This document shows, piece by piece, positions 15,753-25,535 of a DNA stretch of 64,000 nucleotides. Position 1 is the first letter of the stretch; every line of letters begins with the position of its first letter. The translations under genes were made by a program, and so were the position numbers. The notes beneath the pieces are model-generated. The model was given only the letters and a program-made list of their open reading frames with translations, was not told where the DNA came from and ran no database searches. The DNA is from Rhodomicrobium sp. (GTDB taxonomy: Bacteria; Pseudomonadota; Alphaproteobacteria; Rhizobiales; HXMU1428-3): the NCBI GenBank assembly GCA_021604665.1, contig BQJK01000003.1, positions 248,001-312,000 on the forward strand, read 5' to 3'.

Positions 15753-18700
15753 ATGCCGTCTGCTGTTTACAATCACATCACTTTACGTGGCGCTCTAAAT
15801 TCACTGATTGTTGGGTCTGTGTTTCTTCTGCTCACCGGGTCTATGGTGATGCCGCTGCGCGCAGCTGATCCGGTTGTGGTTCAGTATAAAGCTACAGAAG
15901 AGAAAGGCTTTGCCCGCATCATTCTGAATTTTGAGCATCTGCCGGCCTATAAGAATACGATTAAAGACACGGTGATGGTGTTTAAGTTTAGTGAAGCGAT
16001 TAAACTTGATCTTTCACAGCTGGTTGAAAAACTCCCCTCTTATATAGGTGTCGCCAGGGTTGATCCTGATGGCCGCGCTTTTCGTATGGCGTTCACTGAT
16101 AGTTACAAGGTGAATGTGATGGAAGCGGGCAAAAAGATTTTCATAGATATTCTTGGGCGTAACTGGACTGGTATGCCGCCGAACCTACCGCAGGATGTTG
16201 TCCGAGAGATAACAAGGCGCGCCGCCGAAATTGAGGCGAAAAACCGGGAAGCTGAGCGCCAGCGTAAAACGACAGAATTTTTATATAAAGCACGGTTGCG
16301 CGTTGGCGTATTGCCAACATTCTCGCGGCTTGTGTTTGATTGGAATAAATTTGTAACGGCCAAGATGGAGCGGCAAGGGGATATAGTAACCTTGACCTTT
16401 GGGCGGCCAGTTGCACTGGATGTTGGGCGGGTAAAGCATGACCTGCCAAAGTTCCTGAAAGATATTGAGTCTAAAACCCTGAGTGAGAGCACTTCAGTTA
16501 GAATTACGGTTGCGCCTAAATCCAATGTGAAAGGCTACCGTGAGGGTGAAGATTATGTGGTTGATATTTCAACTGATGATGTGACGCTTTCAGAGCAGTT
16601 GAAAAAGCTGGAAAAAGTTACGCTTGATGAGGATGGTAACCCGGTTGACCGCGCAGCAATTGACCTAATGGCAGATGCTGAACAAAAGGCCCCGATGACT
16701 GAGTTTTCAGGGGCAAAGGATGAAGTTAACCTCGTCCGCTCTACCTACTCAGCTTTTAACCCAGATGAATATGAGCTTGAAATTTTTGCTGATAATCATG
16801 AACAAGCTGGTATCCCCAATATTAGAATTGACCAACAGTCGGTGGGCCAAATGGGTGTACCTGGCGGGCTGAAAATGCAACCGGCTGGCGTTGATGGTAA
16901 GCCGCTAGCTGGCGGCGTTAAGCTTGAGGCGAAACCTTATATAAAGACCTCTTCATCTGGAACAGAGATTGGCTTTCCCTTTAAAGCAGTGGTGCCGGCG
17001 GCTGGCTTTATCCGTGGTGACACCATCTGGATTGTGTTTGATAGTTTTGATGAAATTGACTTATCTGGAATTACAGATGCTGGTGTGGGCTTGATCAAGG
17101 GCATTCGCAAGCTTCGTTTGAATAATGGTCAGTTGATTTTGATCAAGCTTGCAGATCCTATGCTGTTTGCTTTCTCTCATGAGCATTTAACCTGGATTGC
17201 CAGAGTTGGTGATATGGTAACTGCGGAAGCGCAGAGCCTTAAGCTTCAGCGACGGCTTTCTCCTGAAAAGAAAAAATATTTTAGCGTTGATCTGGCGCGG
17301 CCTGGCCATGTCTATTGGTTGAAAGATGAAGAGATTGGCGACCAGATTGGTATTGTGAGCTCTTACCCACCGGTTGAGCAGCTTTCAAAGCCACAAGAAT
17401 TTGTTGAGTTTTCCAGCTTTGGTACGGCGCATGGTGTTGCGATTTCGCCAAAAGTTGATGACCTTGAAATTCGTGTTGGTTTTCAAGAAGTGGTAATTAG
17501 CCGGCATGGTGGGCTGCATCTTTCTGATGATGTTGAGTTGCCGCTGAGGGCTGAAATAAAGCGTGATACTTCTGTAACTGATGTTGGCTTTATCGATTTT
17601 AATAGCTGGCGGCAAGGTGGCAATGGCGCCTTTATGGATCAGATGGGGACATTTGAATCGCGCATTGCACAGGCAGAAGAGGGAGCTAAATTTGCGGCCC
17701 GCCGGGACTATGCGCGTTTTCTTATCGCTAATGAATTGGCGCTTGAAACCTTAGGGCTATTAAAGCGGACTTTATCTGAAGCGCCTGAACGTCATAGTGA
17801 CCCTGAGCTAAGAGTGATTGAAGCGGCGGCGAATGTAATGATGCGGCGCCCGGAAGATGCGATAAAGGCGCTCTCAATTGGGGCACTTTACAACAATGAA
17901 CATGCGTCGCTATGGCGGGGCCTTGCCAAATTGATGAAGGAGCAATGGTCCGATGCGCTGCGCCAGTTTCGTAATGGTGAAACGGCTATTGCGGCTTATC
18001 CCGATTTGCAGAAAGCACAGTTTCACCTTGGGGCGGCGCGCGCGGCTTTAGGGCTGAAGAATTATGAGACCATGGCAAGCTATCTCGATATGGTGCCAGA
18101 TAACTTAGGCCAGACCGAACTTGAGATGAACCGCCGTTTGCTGCATGCGCAATATTTAATGGATAATAAACAAGACGAAGAAGCAAAGGCTTTGTTTGAC
18201 GTCGTCGCTGCTTCTGATGTTTTGCCATTGGCCGCGAAGGCTAAGATTTACCAGTTAAAACTGAAAATGAAGAGCCAGGTTATTAGCCGGGCTAATGCGA
18301 TCTCTCAATTAGAAGGATTGCAGATGATTTGGCGCGGCGATAGCACCGAACTTGAGATGCTCTCTATGTTGTCTGATCTTTATGCCAGTGAGGGGCAGTA
18401 TCGCTTGGCCTTTGCTAATATGAAACAGGCTGTGAAGGCTTTCCCTGCGGAAGATGCCGCGATGCGCATTCAAGATAATATGGCTAAGGAATTCAAACGG
18501 CTGTTTTTGCAGAATAAAGTTACATCTATGCGGCCTATTGAGGCGCTGAGCTTATTTTATGATTTTAAGGAACTGACACCGATTGGCCGGGCAGGTGATG
18601 AGATGATCCGTATGCTGGCTGACCGGCTTATCGATGTTGATCTGCTTGACCATGCGGCTGAGCTTCTTGAGCATCAGGTGAATAACCGTGTGAGGGGCGC

Positions 18701-19328
18701 AGCGCGTAGCCAGGTGGCCGCCAAACTTGCGATGGTGCATTTGATGAACCGCAAGCCGCAACTGGCTTTGCAGGCGATTGGCCGCACCCGGCAACCGAAC
18801 TTGCCTTGGCAGGTGAAGCGAGCGCGGGATATTCTTGAAGCCCGCTCACTTAGTGAGATTGGCCAGGTTGATGGTGCTGTCGATATTCTTAACCGTTTGG
18901 CCGGGCCTGAGGTTGAGCGCATGAAAGCTGATGCGTATTGGAATGCTCAGCAATGGGGCAAAGCTGGGGAGCAGCTTGAAAAGCTAATGGGTACGAGCTG
19001 GAATAGCGGACAGCCTTTAGAGCCGTTTCAGCGCCAGGATGTGCTAAGGGCTGCGATTTCTTATTCACTATCACAGGATGCGTTTGCGCTCTCTCGGTTG
19101 CGCAAAAAGTTTTATAACAAGATGGTCAACAGCCCGGATGCGACGCCATTTATTGTGGTGACGAAGCCGGTGCAAAAAGATGGCAGTGCTTATAAACGAT
19201 TGGCAAAAGAGATAGCCTCTATCAACACGCTTGATGCCTTTATGAAGCAGTACCGGGACCATTATAATAGCAGCCTTGGAGCTGAAGAATTTTTAAGCGG
19301 TCCAAGCGAACCTGAAGGGGCGCTGTAA
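15753..19328 (+). CDS. Large exported TPR protein of the flagellar cluster
   Basis: 1191 residues from ATG 15753, chosen because a signal peptide (SLIVGSVFLLLTGSMVMPLRAADP) follows directly. Upstream in-frame residues look like non-coding translation. The N-terminal half is beta-rich with AMIN-like repeats (FARIILNFEH, RLVFDWNKF). The C-terminal half (about 630-1150) is all-helical with TPR-like A-X-X-L repeats. Related large proteins follow motE in other alphaproteobacteria, and a periplasmic scaffold for the motor is a reasonable inference. A bidirectional terminator follows. Codon use is like its neighbours. Confidence 0.75.
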   Translation: MPSAVYNHITLRGALNSLIVGSVFLLLTGSMVMPLRAADPVVVQYKATEEKGFARIILNFEHLPAYKNTIKDTVMVFKFSEAIKLDLSQLVEKLPSYIGVARVDPDGRAFRMAFTDSYKVNVMEAGKKIFIDILGRNWTGMPPNLPQDVVREITRRAAEIEAKNREAERQRKTTEFLYKARLRVGVLPTFSRLVFDWNKFVTAKMERQGDIVTLTFGRPVALDVGRVKHDLPKFLKDIESKTLSESTSVRITVAPKSNVKGYREGEDYVVDISTDDVTLSEQLKKLEKVTLDEDGNPVDRAAIDLMADAEQKAPMTEFSGAKDEVNLVRSTYSAFNPDEYELEIFADNHEQAGIPNIRIDQQSVGQMGVPGGLKMQPAGVDGKPLAGGVKLEAKPYIKTSSSGTEIGFPFKAVVPAAGFIRGDTIWIVFDSFDEIDLSGITDAGVGLIKGIRKLRLNNGQLILIKLADPMLFAFSHEHLTWIARVGDMVTAEAQSLKLQRRLSPEKKKYFSVDLARPGHVYWLKDEEIGDQIGIVSSYPPVEQLSKPQEFVEFSSFGTAHGVAISPKVDDLEIRVGFQEVVISRHGGLHLSDDVELPLRAEIKRDTSVTDVGFIDFNSWRQGGNGAFMDQMGTFESRIAQAEEGAKFAARRDYARFLIANELALETLGLLKRTLSEAPERHSDPELRVIEAAANVMMRRPEDAIKALSIGALYNNEHASLWRGLAKLMKEQWSDALRQFRNGETAIAAYPDLQKAQFHLGAARAALGLKNYETMASYLDMVPDNLGQTELEMNRRLLHAQYLMDNKQDEEAKALFDVVAASDVLPLAAKAKIYQLKLKMKSQVISRANAISQLEGLQMIWRGDSTELEMLSMLSDLYASEGQYRLAFANMKQAVKAFPAEDAAMRIQDNMAKEFKRLFLQNKVTSMRPIEALSLFYDFKELTPIGRAGDEMIRMLADRLIDVDLLDHAAELLEHQVNNRVRGAARSQVAAKLAMVHLMNRKPQLALQAIGRTRQPNLPWQVKRARDILEARSLSEIGQVDGAVDILNRLAGPEVERMKADAYWNAQQWGKAGEQLEKLMGTSWNSGQPLEPFQRQDVLRAAISYSLSQDAFALSRLRKKFYNKMVNSPDATPFIVVTKPVQKDGSAYKRLAKEIASINTLDAFMKQYRDHYNSSLGAEEFLSGPSEPEGAL

Positions 19329-19391
19329 AACGATTGGCTCATTCATTTCCCGTTTGTTGTTAAGCTCTTTTCATAGCTTTCAAAAAACAAA

Positions 19392-19428
19392 AAAAAGCAC
19401 CGGTGCTTATTGGCAGCCGGTGCTTTTT
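19392..19428. terminator. Bidirectional intrinsic terminator
   Basis: AAAAAGCACCGG (19392-19403) pairs with CCGGTGCTTTTT (19417-19428). A-run and T-run on opposite sides serve the TPR gene on the plus strand and the carbamoyltransferase gene on the minus strand. Confidence 0.93.
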
Positions 19429-19458
19429 TTGTGATGGCGCTGTTTGTTTAACTGGCGC

Positions 19459-21294
19459 TTAGTCGAGGTCGAACTTGTCTTTATAGTCTTCGCTTAAAGA
19501 TTGGTCCTGGGCGGGTTTGCGCATCAGGCAGTTGCCAACCACAAGTGTGTCCATTTCTGTACCCATAAAGCAGCGGAAGGCATCTTCTGGCGTGCAGACG
19601 ATTGGCTCGCCGCGGACATTGAAGCTGGTGTTGACGACGATTGGGCACCCGGTTTGCTCATTAAAGGCTGAGATGAGCGCGTGGTAGCGGGGGTTGGTTT
19701 CTTCATGCACGGTTTGGATGCGGGCTGAATAATCAACATGGGTGATGGCTGGTATTTCCGAGCGGGGGATGTTGAGCTTATCAATACCAAACAGGTCTTT
19801 GTCCTGATCGCCAGTGTCTAGCCGGTGTTGCTCAGCGACCGGGGCGACTATGAGCATATAGGGGCTGGTGCCTTTATGGTCAAAGTAGTTCGAGACCTGA
19901 TCGCTTAAAATTGACGGAGCGAAGGGGCGGAAGCTTTCGCGGTATTTGATTTTGAGGTTCAAAGTTTTTTGCATTTTTGGGTTGCGCGGATCACCGAGGA
20001 TTGAGCGACCACCCAGGGCGCGTGGCCCAAATTCCATACGGCCCTGGAACCAGCCTACGGCGTGGCCCTGTTCAAGGCATTTTGCTGTTTCCTGCATCAG
20101 GGCGTCATCATCCAGAGTTTCAAAAACAGCACCTGCCTCTTTCAGGCGGCTTTCTATATCTGGCTGTTTATATTCGGGGCCGAGATAGGAGCCTTTCATG
20201 CTGTCCATTGTGCCTGAGACCGTGCGTAGCTGACCAAGCTCGGTATAATAACCGGCGAGGGCGGCACCAAGTGCGCCGCCAGCGTCGCCAGCTGCTGGTT
20301 GCACCCAGACATTATCGAAACTGCCTTCACGGACAATCCTGCCATTGGCGACACAGTTAAGGGCAACACCGCCTGCAAGGCACAGGTTTTTGATGCCGTA
20401 GGTTTTGGCGAGATTGTCTGTCATTTTTAGCATCACCTCTTCAGTGACGGCTTGAACGGAAGCTGCGAGGTCCATTTCTCTTTGGGTGATTTTATCCTCT
20501 GCGGTTCTTGGCGGCGCGCCGAAGAGATCGTCGAATTTTTTAGAGGTCATGGTGAGGCCGGTGGCGTAATTAAAATAGCTTTGATCCAGCCAGAAGCTGC
20601 CATCTTCTTTTATGTCTATGAGATGCTCTTTGATCATGTCGGCATATTTTGGCTCGCCGTAAGGGGCTAACCCCATGACTTTATATTCACCTGAGTTCAC
20701 TCTGAAGCCGGTGTAGTAGGTGATGGCGGAATAGAGAAGACCGAGAGAGTGGGGGAATTTGATCTCTCTTACAGTTTTTAGCTCATTGCCTTTACCGATG
20801 GCGACGGAAGCGGTGGCCCATTCGCCAACACCATCCATGGTGAGTATGACAGCTTCTTCAAAGGGGGAAGGGAAGAAGGCAGAGGCAGCGTGACTTTGGT
20901 GATGCTCTGCAAAGAGGAGTTTGTTTTCAACTTCACCGGCATCTTCAAACTCTTCCAGCAGTTTAATCAGTTTATCTTTTTGGAAGAGCTTATCCTTGAT
21001 CCAGACCGGCATAGCCATGCGGAAACTGTTGAAACCTTTTGGCACGCTGGCGAGATATGTCTCTAACAAGCGCTCAAACTTCAAGAAGGGTTTTTCAAAA
21101 AAGACGATATGGTCAATATCTTTTAAGGTGATGCCGCGCTCTTTCAAGCAATATTCCACGGCCAGAGTGGGGAAGCCTGCATCATGCTTTTTACGGGTGA
21201 AGCGTTCTTCCTGGGCGGCTGCAATGGGGATGCCGTCTTCAATCAGCGCGGCGGCGCTGTCATGGTAAAAGGCTGAAATTCCTAGAATAAGCAT
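19459..21294 (-). CDS. NodU/CmcH-family O-carbamoyltransferase
   Basis: A 611-residue enzyme transferring a carbamoyl group from carbamoyl phosphate, via a carbamoyl-adenylate, to a hydroxyl. Visible are the N-terminal ASKHA-type strand LILGISAFYHDSAAAL (2-17), the His motif HHQSH (131-135), GGVALNCVANG, QPAAGDAGGALGAAL, and the C-terminal-domain motif GRMEFGPRALGGRSILGDPR. Last gene of a leftward operon with DUF5989, SxtJ and SGNH-hydrolase genes, the set seen in many bacteria with surface or secondary-metabolite carbamoylation. Acceptor unknown. Confidence 0.9.
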   Translation of the reverse strand: MLILGISAFYHDSAAALIEDGIPIAAAQEERFTRKKHDAGFPTLAVEYCLKERGITLKDIDHIVFFEKPFLKFERLLETYLASVPKGFNSFRMAMPVWIKDKLFQKDKLIKLLEEFEDAGEVENKLLFAEHHQSHAASAFFPSPFEEAVILTMDGVGEWATASVAIGKGNELKTVREIKFPHSLGLLYSAITYYTGFRVNSGEYKVMGLAPYGEPKYADMIKEHLIDIKEDGSFWLDQSYFNYATGLTMTSKKFDDLFGAPPRTAEDKITQREMDLAASVQAVTEEVMLKMTDNLAKTYGIKNLCLAGGVALNCVANGRIVREGSFDNVWVQPAAGDAGGALGAALAGYYTELGQLRTVSGTMDSMKGSYLGPEYKQPDIESRLKEAGAVFETLDDDALMQETAKCLEQGHAVGWFQGRMEFGPRALGGRSILGDPRNPKMQKTLNLKIKYRESFRPFAPSILSDQVSNYFDHKGTSPYMLIVAPVAEQHRLDTGDQDKDLFGIDKLNIPRSEIPAITHVDYSARIQTVHEETNPRYHALISAFNEQTGCPIVVNTSFNVRGEPIVCTPEDAFRCFMGTEMDTLVVGNCLMRKPAQDQSLSEDYKDKFDLD

Positions 21295-21403
21295 GGGGGT
21301 ACCTCTTAGCCTCTCCGGCTGTTACTCATTGAAAGCTGTTAAATTAAAGGAGGGAGGGAGGCCTGAATTTGCCTTTTTCCCTGCCGCTCCTTTAGTTCAA
21401 GCT

Positions 21404-21556
21404 CTAGAAGATTGTATATATGAACGGTGCGATGGCAGAGCCTTGAGCCAGCACGAGCAAGGCACCAAAAGCAATGAGAACGACCAGAATGGGCATGAGC
21501 CACCATTTTTTGCGGGCGTTCATATAGGCGATAATCTCTTTGATAAAACTTTTCAT
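21404..21556 (-). CDS. DUF5989 small membrane protein
   Basis: A 50-residue protein read from ATG at 21556 to TAG at 21404. Sequence features: MKSFIKEIIAYMNARKKWW, a single membrane helix LMPILVVLIAFGALLVLA, and the C-terminal motif AQGSAIAPFIYTIF. This layout (basic/aromatic N-terminus, helix, QGSA-APFIYT end) is that of DUF5989 proteins, which accompany carbamoyltransferase and SxtJ genes. The function is unknown; a membrane adaptor for the carbamoyltransferase is an inference. Confidence 0.85.
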   Translation of the reverse strand: MKSFIKEIIAYMNARKKWWLMPILVVLIAFGALLVLAQGSAIAPFIYTIF

Positions 21557-21621
21557 CTTAGTGTCTCTTTAGGGGCGTTTCTAACGGAATGTGTATTTTG
21601 AATTGCAGCCAAACCCAGGGG

Positions 21622-22173
21622 CTAGAACTGGTTTTTCATTGAGTGTTCAGTTGCTTCATCTGACTTTTCAACCCAATAGCTTTTGGCATTGGGATCTCTT
21701 TTGCGGCCGAGCGGGTCAAGGCGTAATTGCATGATGAGGCCGGCTGGGATGAAGAGCACGGTGAATAGCAGCAGCATGATGAGTGGGTTGACTATTTTGA
21801 ACAACAACATGGAAAATTTGAACCAGAGGATGTTGAGCGGGCGCAGCCAAAGGGGTTTGTATTCTGCTGTTAACAGGAAGGCAGCTGATAGCCATAAACC
21901 GATGATTAAGGCTGTGACGTTGGTGTAGTCACTGGCGTAATAAATAAAGCCACCGATGATGGCTGAGGCACCAGCAAAAACACGGCCGGTTGATTTCTCA
22001 CTCGGCATATCAGGGTGTTCATCAACATAAGATTCGTGAAAATTGCCTTTGCTCTTGGCCTTTTTCTCTTGCTGGTCTTCACGCTGCTTGATTTCAGTCA
22101 TGGTTTTTGATCCGTGGTTGTGAGTGCCGGGCTTAAGCGGGCTTTTGATTTTATCGTCAACTTTTGTCAACAT
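21622..22173 (-). CDS. SxtJ family membrane protein
   Basis: A 183-residue protein. The charged N-terminal tail (1-60) is longer than in many relatives, so the start may instead be the internal Met at residue 25. Three hydrophobic segments follow, at about 65-80, 85-105 and 120-150, with KPLWLRPLNILWFKFSMLL and a C-terminal RKRDPNAKSYW region, as in SxtJ proteins named from saxitoxin clusters. It sits between the SGNH hydrolase and DUF5989 genes; function unproven. Confidence 0.8.
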   Translation of the reverse strand: MLTKVDDKIKSPLKPGTHNHGSKTMTEIKQREDQQEKKAKSKGNFHESYVDEHPDMPSEKSTGRVFAGASAIIGGFIYYASDYTNVTALIIGLWLSAAFLLTAEYKPLWLRPLNILWFKFSMLLFKIVNPLIMLLLFTVLFIPAGLIMQLRLDPLGRKRDPNAKSYWVEKSDEATEHSMKNQF

Positions 22174-22219
22174 TTGAAATACCTATGTATTTTTTGAAGG
22201 GCTGGCTTTGTTTCTGGGC

Positions 22220-23395
22220 TTAATTTGATGTTTCAGCTGTTTTGGCCTCTGCGTTCATCTGTTTCAGTTTTGCAGCGATTGCCTGGCCAGCGATCTGGTT
22301 GCCTTGTTTGTTCCAATGCCAATCCCAGGGGAATTCAAATTTTTTCTCATTGGCTTTGTAATCAGCGCGCATAGCGGTGCCGAGGTCGAGAAAGGCGATG
22401 TTGTTTTTCAAAGCTTCATCCATGGCAATTTCATTAAGACGGTTGGCTTCATATTCTGAGGATGGTTTTCCGGTATAAATTGCCTCTCGCACAGGGTCCA
22501 TGGCGATAAGCAGCTTGAAGCCATGTTTCTTTTGGAGTTTGACTAACTCTTTGAAAGTATAGGCTGTGACCCGGCGGATCTTATCCATTTCTGTAATATT
22601 GCGAACATCAACTGCGGATTGGATAAAGCCGTGTTTTGGTTCTGTTACTGGGGCGGCCTGTTCTTTATCTCCCCCACCATTTGTGAGGTTGATGAGCCTG
22701 CGGATGGTAAGGGCAAGACCTGTTTGATAATAGAGATACCGGAAGGTGCTGGATTTCTTCAGCATGTCAATGGTGCCTGGTTTATAGGGCTCCGGGGCAA
22801 CTTCTGTGATGGTGTCCCCTTGCAATTTGACCTTCATGAAACTTGACGAGTAGCGACCATATAAAAAGCGATAGCTTTCATCGAAATCATTATGGATAAG
22901 CTGTAAGACAACTATGTCTGGATTATATTTCAGGGCTTCCCGGCGTAGCATATGAAGATATTGGGTTAGGGGTGCCCCATCAATGCCAAAGCGGTAAACT
23001 TCTGCTTTGATGCCATCTTTATTTAACTGTTGCTCGACGACATCCGCGAAGCCTTCCTTCACATTTACGGCTGAGGCTTGAACATAGCTATCACCGATAA
23101 CGGCGATGCGTGTGGTACCGGCGGGCTTTAACTCATTATAAACCTTGTGAGACGAATTCCAGCCATGCTGGTTAATTTCAACGGTGTGACTACTGCCATC
23201 CGGCTCATAGAGTGTGGCTTTGCTCAAGGGTTCATAGCGCACGACATTATTAAATGAGGTGTTGGGGATGGGGTCTGAGGTTTTGAGGATGTATTTAAAT
23301 ATGACGAATTCAAAGACCAGGAAGCAGAAGAGTAGCGAGCCTGCTAATAGTGCCATATTTAATAGCAGTGCTTTAATTTTGTTACTCATGAACAA
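22220..23395 (-). CDS. Membrane-anchored SGNH/GDSL-like hydrolase
   Basis: A 391-residue protein. An N-terminal membrane segment lies at about residues 9-34. The catalytic domain has GDS block RIAVIGDSYVQASAV (about 92-106), an Asn in LQLIHNDFDESY, and the C-terminal D-x-H block DWHWNKQGNQIAG. These are the Ser/Asn/Asp-His positions of SGNH esterases or acyltransferases. It is the first gene of the carbamoyltransferase operon. It probably acts in the periplasm on an ester-bearing glycan or lipid; that substrate is a guess from context. Confidence 0.75.
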   Translation of the reverse strand: MFMSNKIKALLLNMALLAGSLLFCFLVFEFVIFKYILKTSDPIPNTSFNNVVRYEPLSKATLYEPDGSSHTVEINQHGWNSSHKVYNELKPAGTTRIAVIGDSYVQASAVNVKEGFADVVEQQLNKDGIKAEVYRFGIDGAPLTQYLHMLRREALKYNPDIVVLQLIHNDFDESYRFLYGRYSSSFMKVKLQGDTITEVAPEPYKPGTIDMLKKSSTFRYLYYQTGLALTIRRLINLTNGGGDKEQAAPVTEPKHGFIQSAVDVRNITEMDKIRRVTAYTFKELVKLQKKHGFKLLIAMDPVREAIYTGKPSSEYEANRLNEIAMDEALKNNIAFLDLGTAMRADYKANEKKFEFPWDWHWNKQGNQIAGQAIAAKLKQMNAEAKTAETSN

Positions 23396-23736
23396 TCCTC
23401 AAAAGAGATTACTTAAAGAAACGGAACAAAAGAGGTGAAAATCGCTGTTAATGTTCTATTTCGGTACAGATAAAATCGGTTTTTTTGTTTTTGGCCTAAA
23501 TGCTGCCCCGATATGGGGTGAAGTAACTTATGATTGCAAAAGTTAGTCCATTAGCTGCTCTCTATATTCCCATGAGCTGACAGGGATATGTCGTATCCTC
23601 TGTGCTCTTTGCCTATTTGCTTTGGTGATGCGTGAAGCGGTCTGCTCTGCTTCGCCGGAATTTAGGGTTTACGCTCACAACTCATTCGTCTAACACTCTT
23701 ACTCCCTTTTCCTAAATTTGAGGTTTACGCGGTTCC

Positions 23737-25392
23737 ATGAGCACCCCACAATATGTGTTTGTCTGTCAAAAACTGACCAAAGCCTATTCAGGCGGTAAGA
23801 CATTATTTGAAAATATTACCCTTTCTTTTCTCCCTGGCGCGAAAATTGGCGTTGTTGGTGTGAATGGCTCCGGTAAATCAACGCTATTAAAAATTATGGC
23901 CGGCGTTGATAAGGAATATTCGGGTGAAGCCTGGGCGGCTGATGGAATTGAGGTTGGCTATTTGGCTCAGGAGCCTCATCTTGATGAGACCAAGGATGTG
24001 CTTGGTAATGTGATGGAAGGGGTGGCCGCAAAGAAAGCCATTCTCGACCGGTATAACGAGCTGGCTGTTGATTACTCCGAAGAAACTGCGGATGAGATGG
24101 CGGCTTTGCAAGACCAGATTGATGCCCAGGATCTTTGGGATCTTGAAGCCCAGGTGGCGCAAGCTATGGATGCGCTGCGCTGTCCTGAGGGCGATGCAGA
24201 AGTCGCGCAACTTTCTGGTGGTGAGCGCCGCCGGGTCGCGCTTTGTAAATTGTTGCTCTCTAAGCCTGACATGCTGCTGCTTGACGAGCCAACCAACCAT
24301 CTTGACGCTGAAACGGTTGCCTGGCTGCAACGCTATCTTGAAGATTATACCGGCACTGTCATTCTTATTACTCACGATCGTTATTTCCTCGATCAAATCA
24401 CCAACTGGACCCTTGAAATAGACCGGGGCCGGGGCATTCCTTATGAGGGGAATTACTCTGCCTGGTTGGAGCAGAAGCAAAAGCGGCTGCAACAGGAAGG
24501 CCGGGAAGATGCCACACGTAAGCGGGCGATGAGCCGTGAGCTTGAATGGATCAGGTCTAGCCCCAAAGCGCGGCAGGCTAAATCGAAAGCGCGGATTAAA
24601 TCTTATGATGAGATGGCGCAAAAAGCTGACCATGAGAAAATCTCAACAGCGCAGATTTCCATTCCACCGGGTGAGCGGCTTGGCGGTGTTGTGATTGAGG
24701 CTGAGACGGTTTCTAAGGGGTTTGAGGACCGCTTACTGATTGAGGGGCTGTCATTTAAGCTGCCGCCGGGCGGTATCGTTGGCGTGATTGGGCCAAATGG
24801 CGCCGGTAAAACCACAATGTTCAGAATGATCACTGGTGAAGAGACACCGGATGTTGGTGCCATTCGCCTTGGTGATACGGTTGAGCTTGGCTATGTGGAT
24901 CAGTCGCGTGATGATCTGGATGGTAGCAAGAATGTTTGGGAAGAAATTTCTGATGGTCTTGATCAGATCTTGCTTGGCAAACGGGAAGTGCCATCGCGCG
25001 CTTATGTGAGCTGGTTTAACTTTAAGGGCGGTGACCAGCAGAAGAAGGTTGGTGATTTATCTGGTGGTGAGCGGAACCGGGTGCATCTTGCTAAAATGCT
25101 GAAAAAGGGGGGCAATGTGTTGCTCCTTGACGAACCAACCAATGATCTTGACGTTGAGACGCTCTCTTCCCTTGAAGCGGCGCTGGAAGACTTCCCCGGT
25201 TGTGCGGTTATCATCAGCCACGATCGCTTCTTCCTTGACCGGATTGCCACGCATATTCTTGCCTTTGAAGGGGAGAGCCATGTGGAATGGTTTGAGGGCA
25301 GCTTCTCTGATTATGAAGAAGATAAGAAGCGGCGCCTTGGCGAGGATGCTGTTAACCCTCACCGCATTAAATTTAAACGTTTTGAGCGGTGA
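23737..25392 (+). CDS. ettA: Energy-dependent translational throttle protein EttA
   Basis: A 551-residue ABC-F protein, close to the usual ~555. It has two ATPase domains: Walker A GVNGSGKS (41-48) with LSGGERRRVAL and LLDEPTNHLD, then GPNGAGKT with LSGGERNRVHL and LLDEPTNDLD. The inter-domain linker carries the arm-like EWIRSSPKARQAKSKAR region typical of EttA. There are no membrane segments. It gates the first elongation step on ribosomes according to ATP/ADP. Monocistronic by spacing. A 9-bp direct repeat GGTTTACGC (23666-23674 and 23722-23730) precedes it. Confidence 0.95.
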   Translation: MSTPQYVFVCQKLTKAYSGGKTLFENITLSFLPGAKIGVVGVNGSGKSTLLKIMAGVDKEYSGEAWAADGIEVGYLAQEPHLDETKDVLGNVMEGVAAKKAILDRYNELAVDYSEETADEMAALQDQIDAQDLWDLEAQVAQAMDALRCPEGDAEVAQLSGGERRRVALCKLLLSKPDMLLLDEPTNHLDAETVAWLQRYLEDYTGTVILITHDRYFLDQITNWTLEIDRGRGIPYEGNYSAWLEQKQKRLQQEGREDATRKRAMSRELEWIRSSPKARQAKSKARIKSYDEMAQKADHEKISTAQISIPPGERLGGVVIEAETVSKGFEDRLLIEGLSFKLPPGGIVGVIGPNGAGKTTMFRMITGEETPDVGAIRLGDTVELGYVDQSRDDLDGSKNVWEEISDGLDQILLGKREVPSRAYVSWFNFKGGDQQKKVGDLSGGERNRVHLAKMLKKGGNVLLLDEPTNDLDVETLSSLEAALEDFPGCAVIISHDRFFLDRIATHILAFEGESHVEWFEGSFSDYEEDKKRRLGEDAVNPHRIKFKRFER

Positions 25393-25535
25393 GCTTATTA
25401 ATGGTGCAGTCATTTAAGGCCCTTGCTGACATTTGGTGCCCTAATAACTGCTGGCTATGTGAATGTAGAAATGTGTCTCGGTTAGAACTTATAGATAAAA
25501 TGGTTTGAAATTTTGAGTGAAGGGACAGTAGGTCA

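Noticed and set aside
23887..24633. 248-residue frame antisense to ettA
   Set aside because: Long antisense frame is a by-product of coding bias in ettA, which has all ABC-F motifs.
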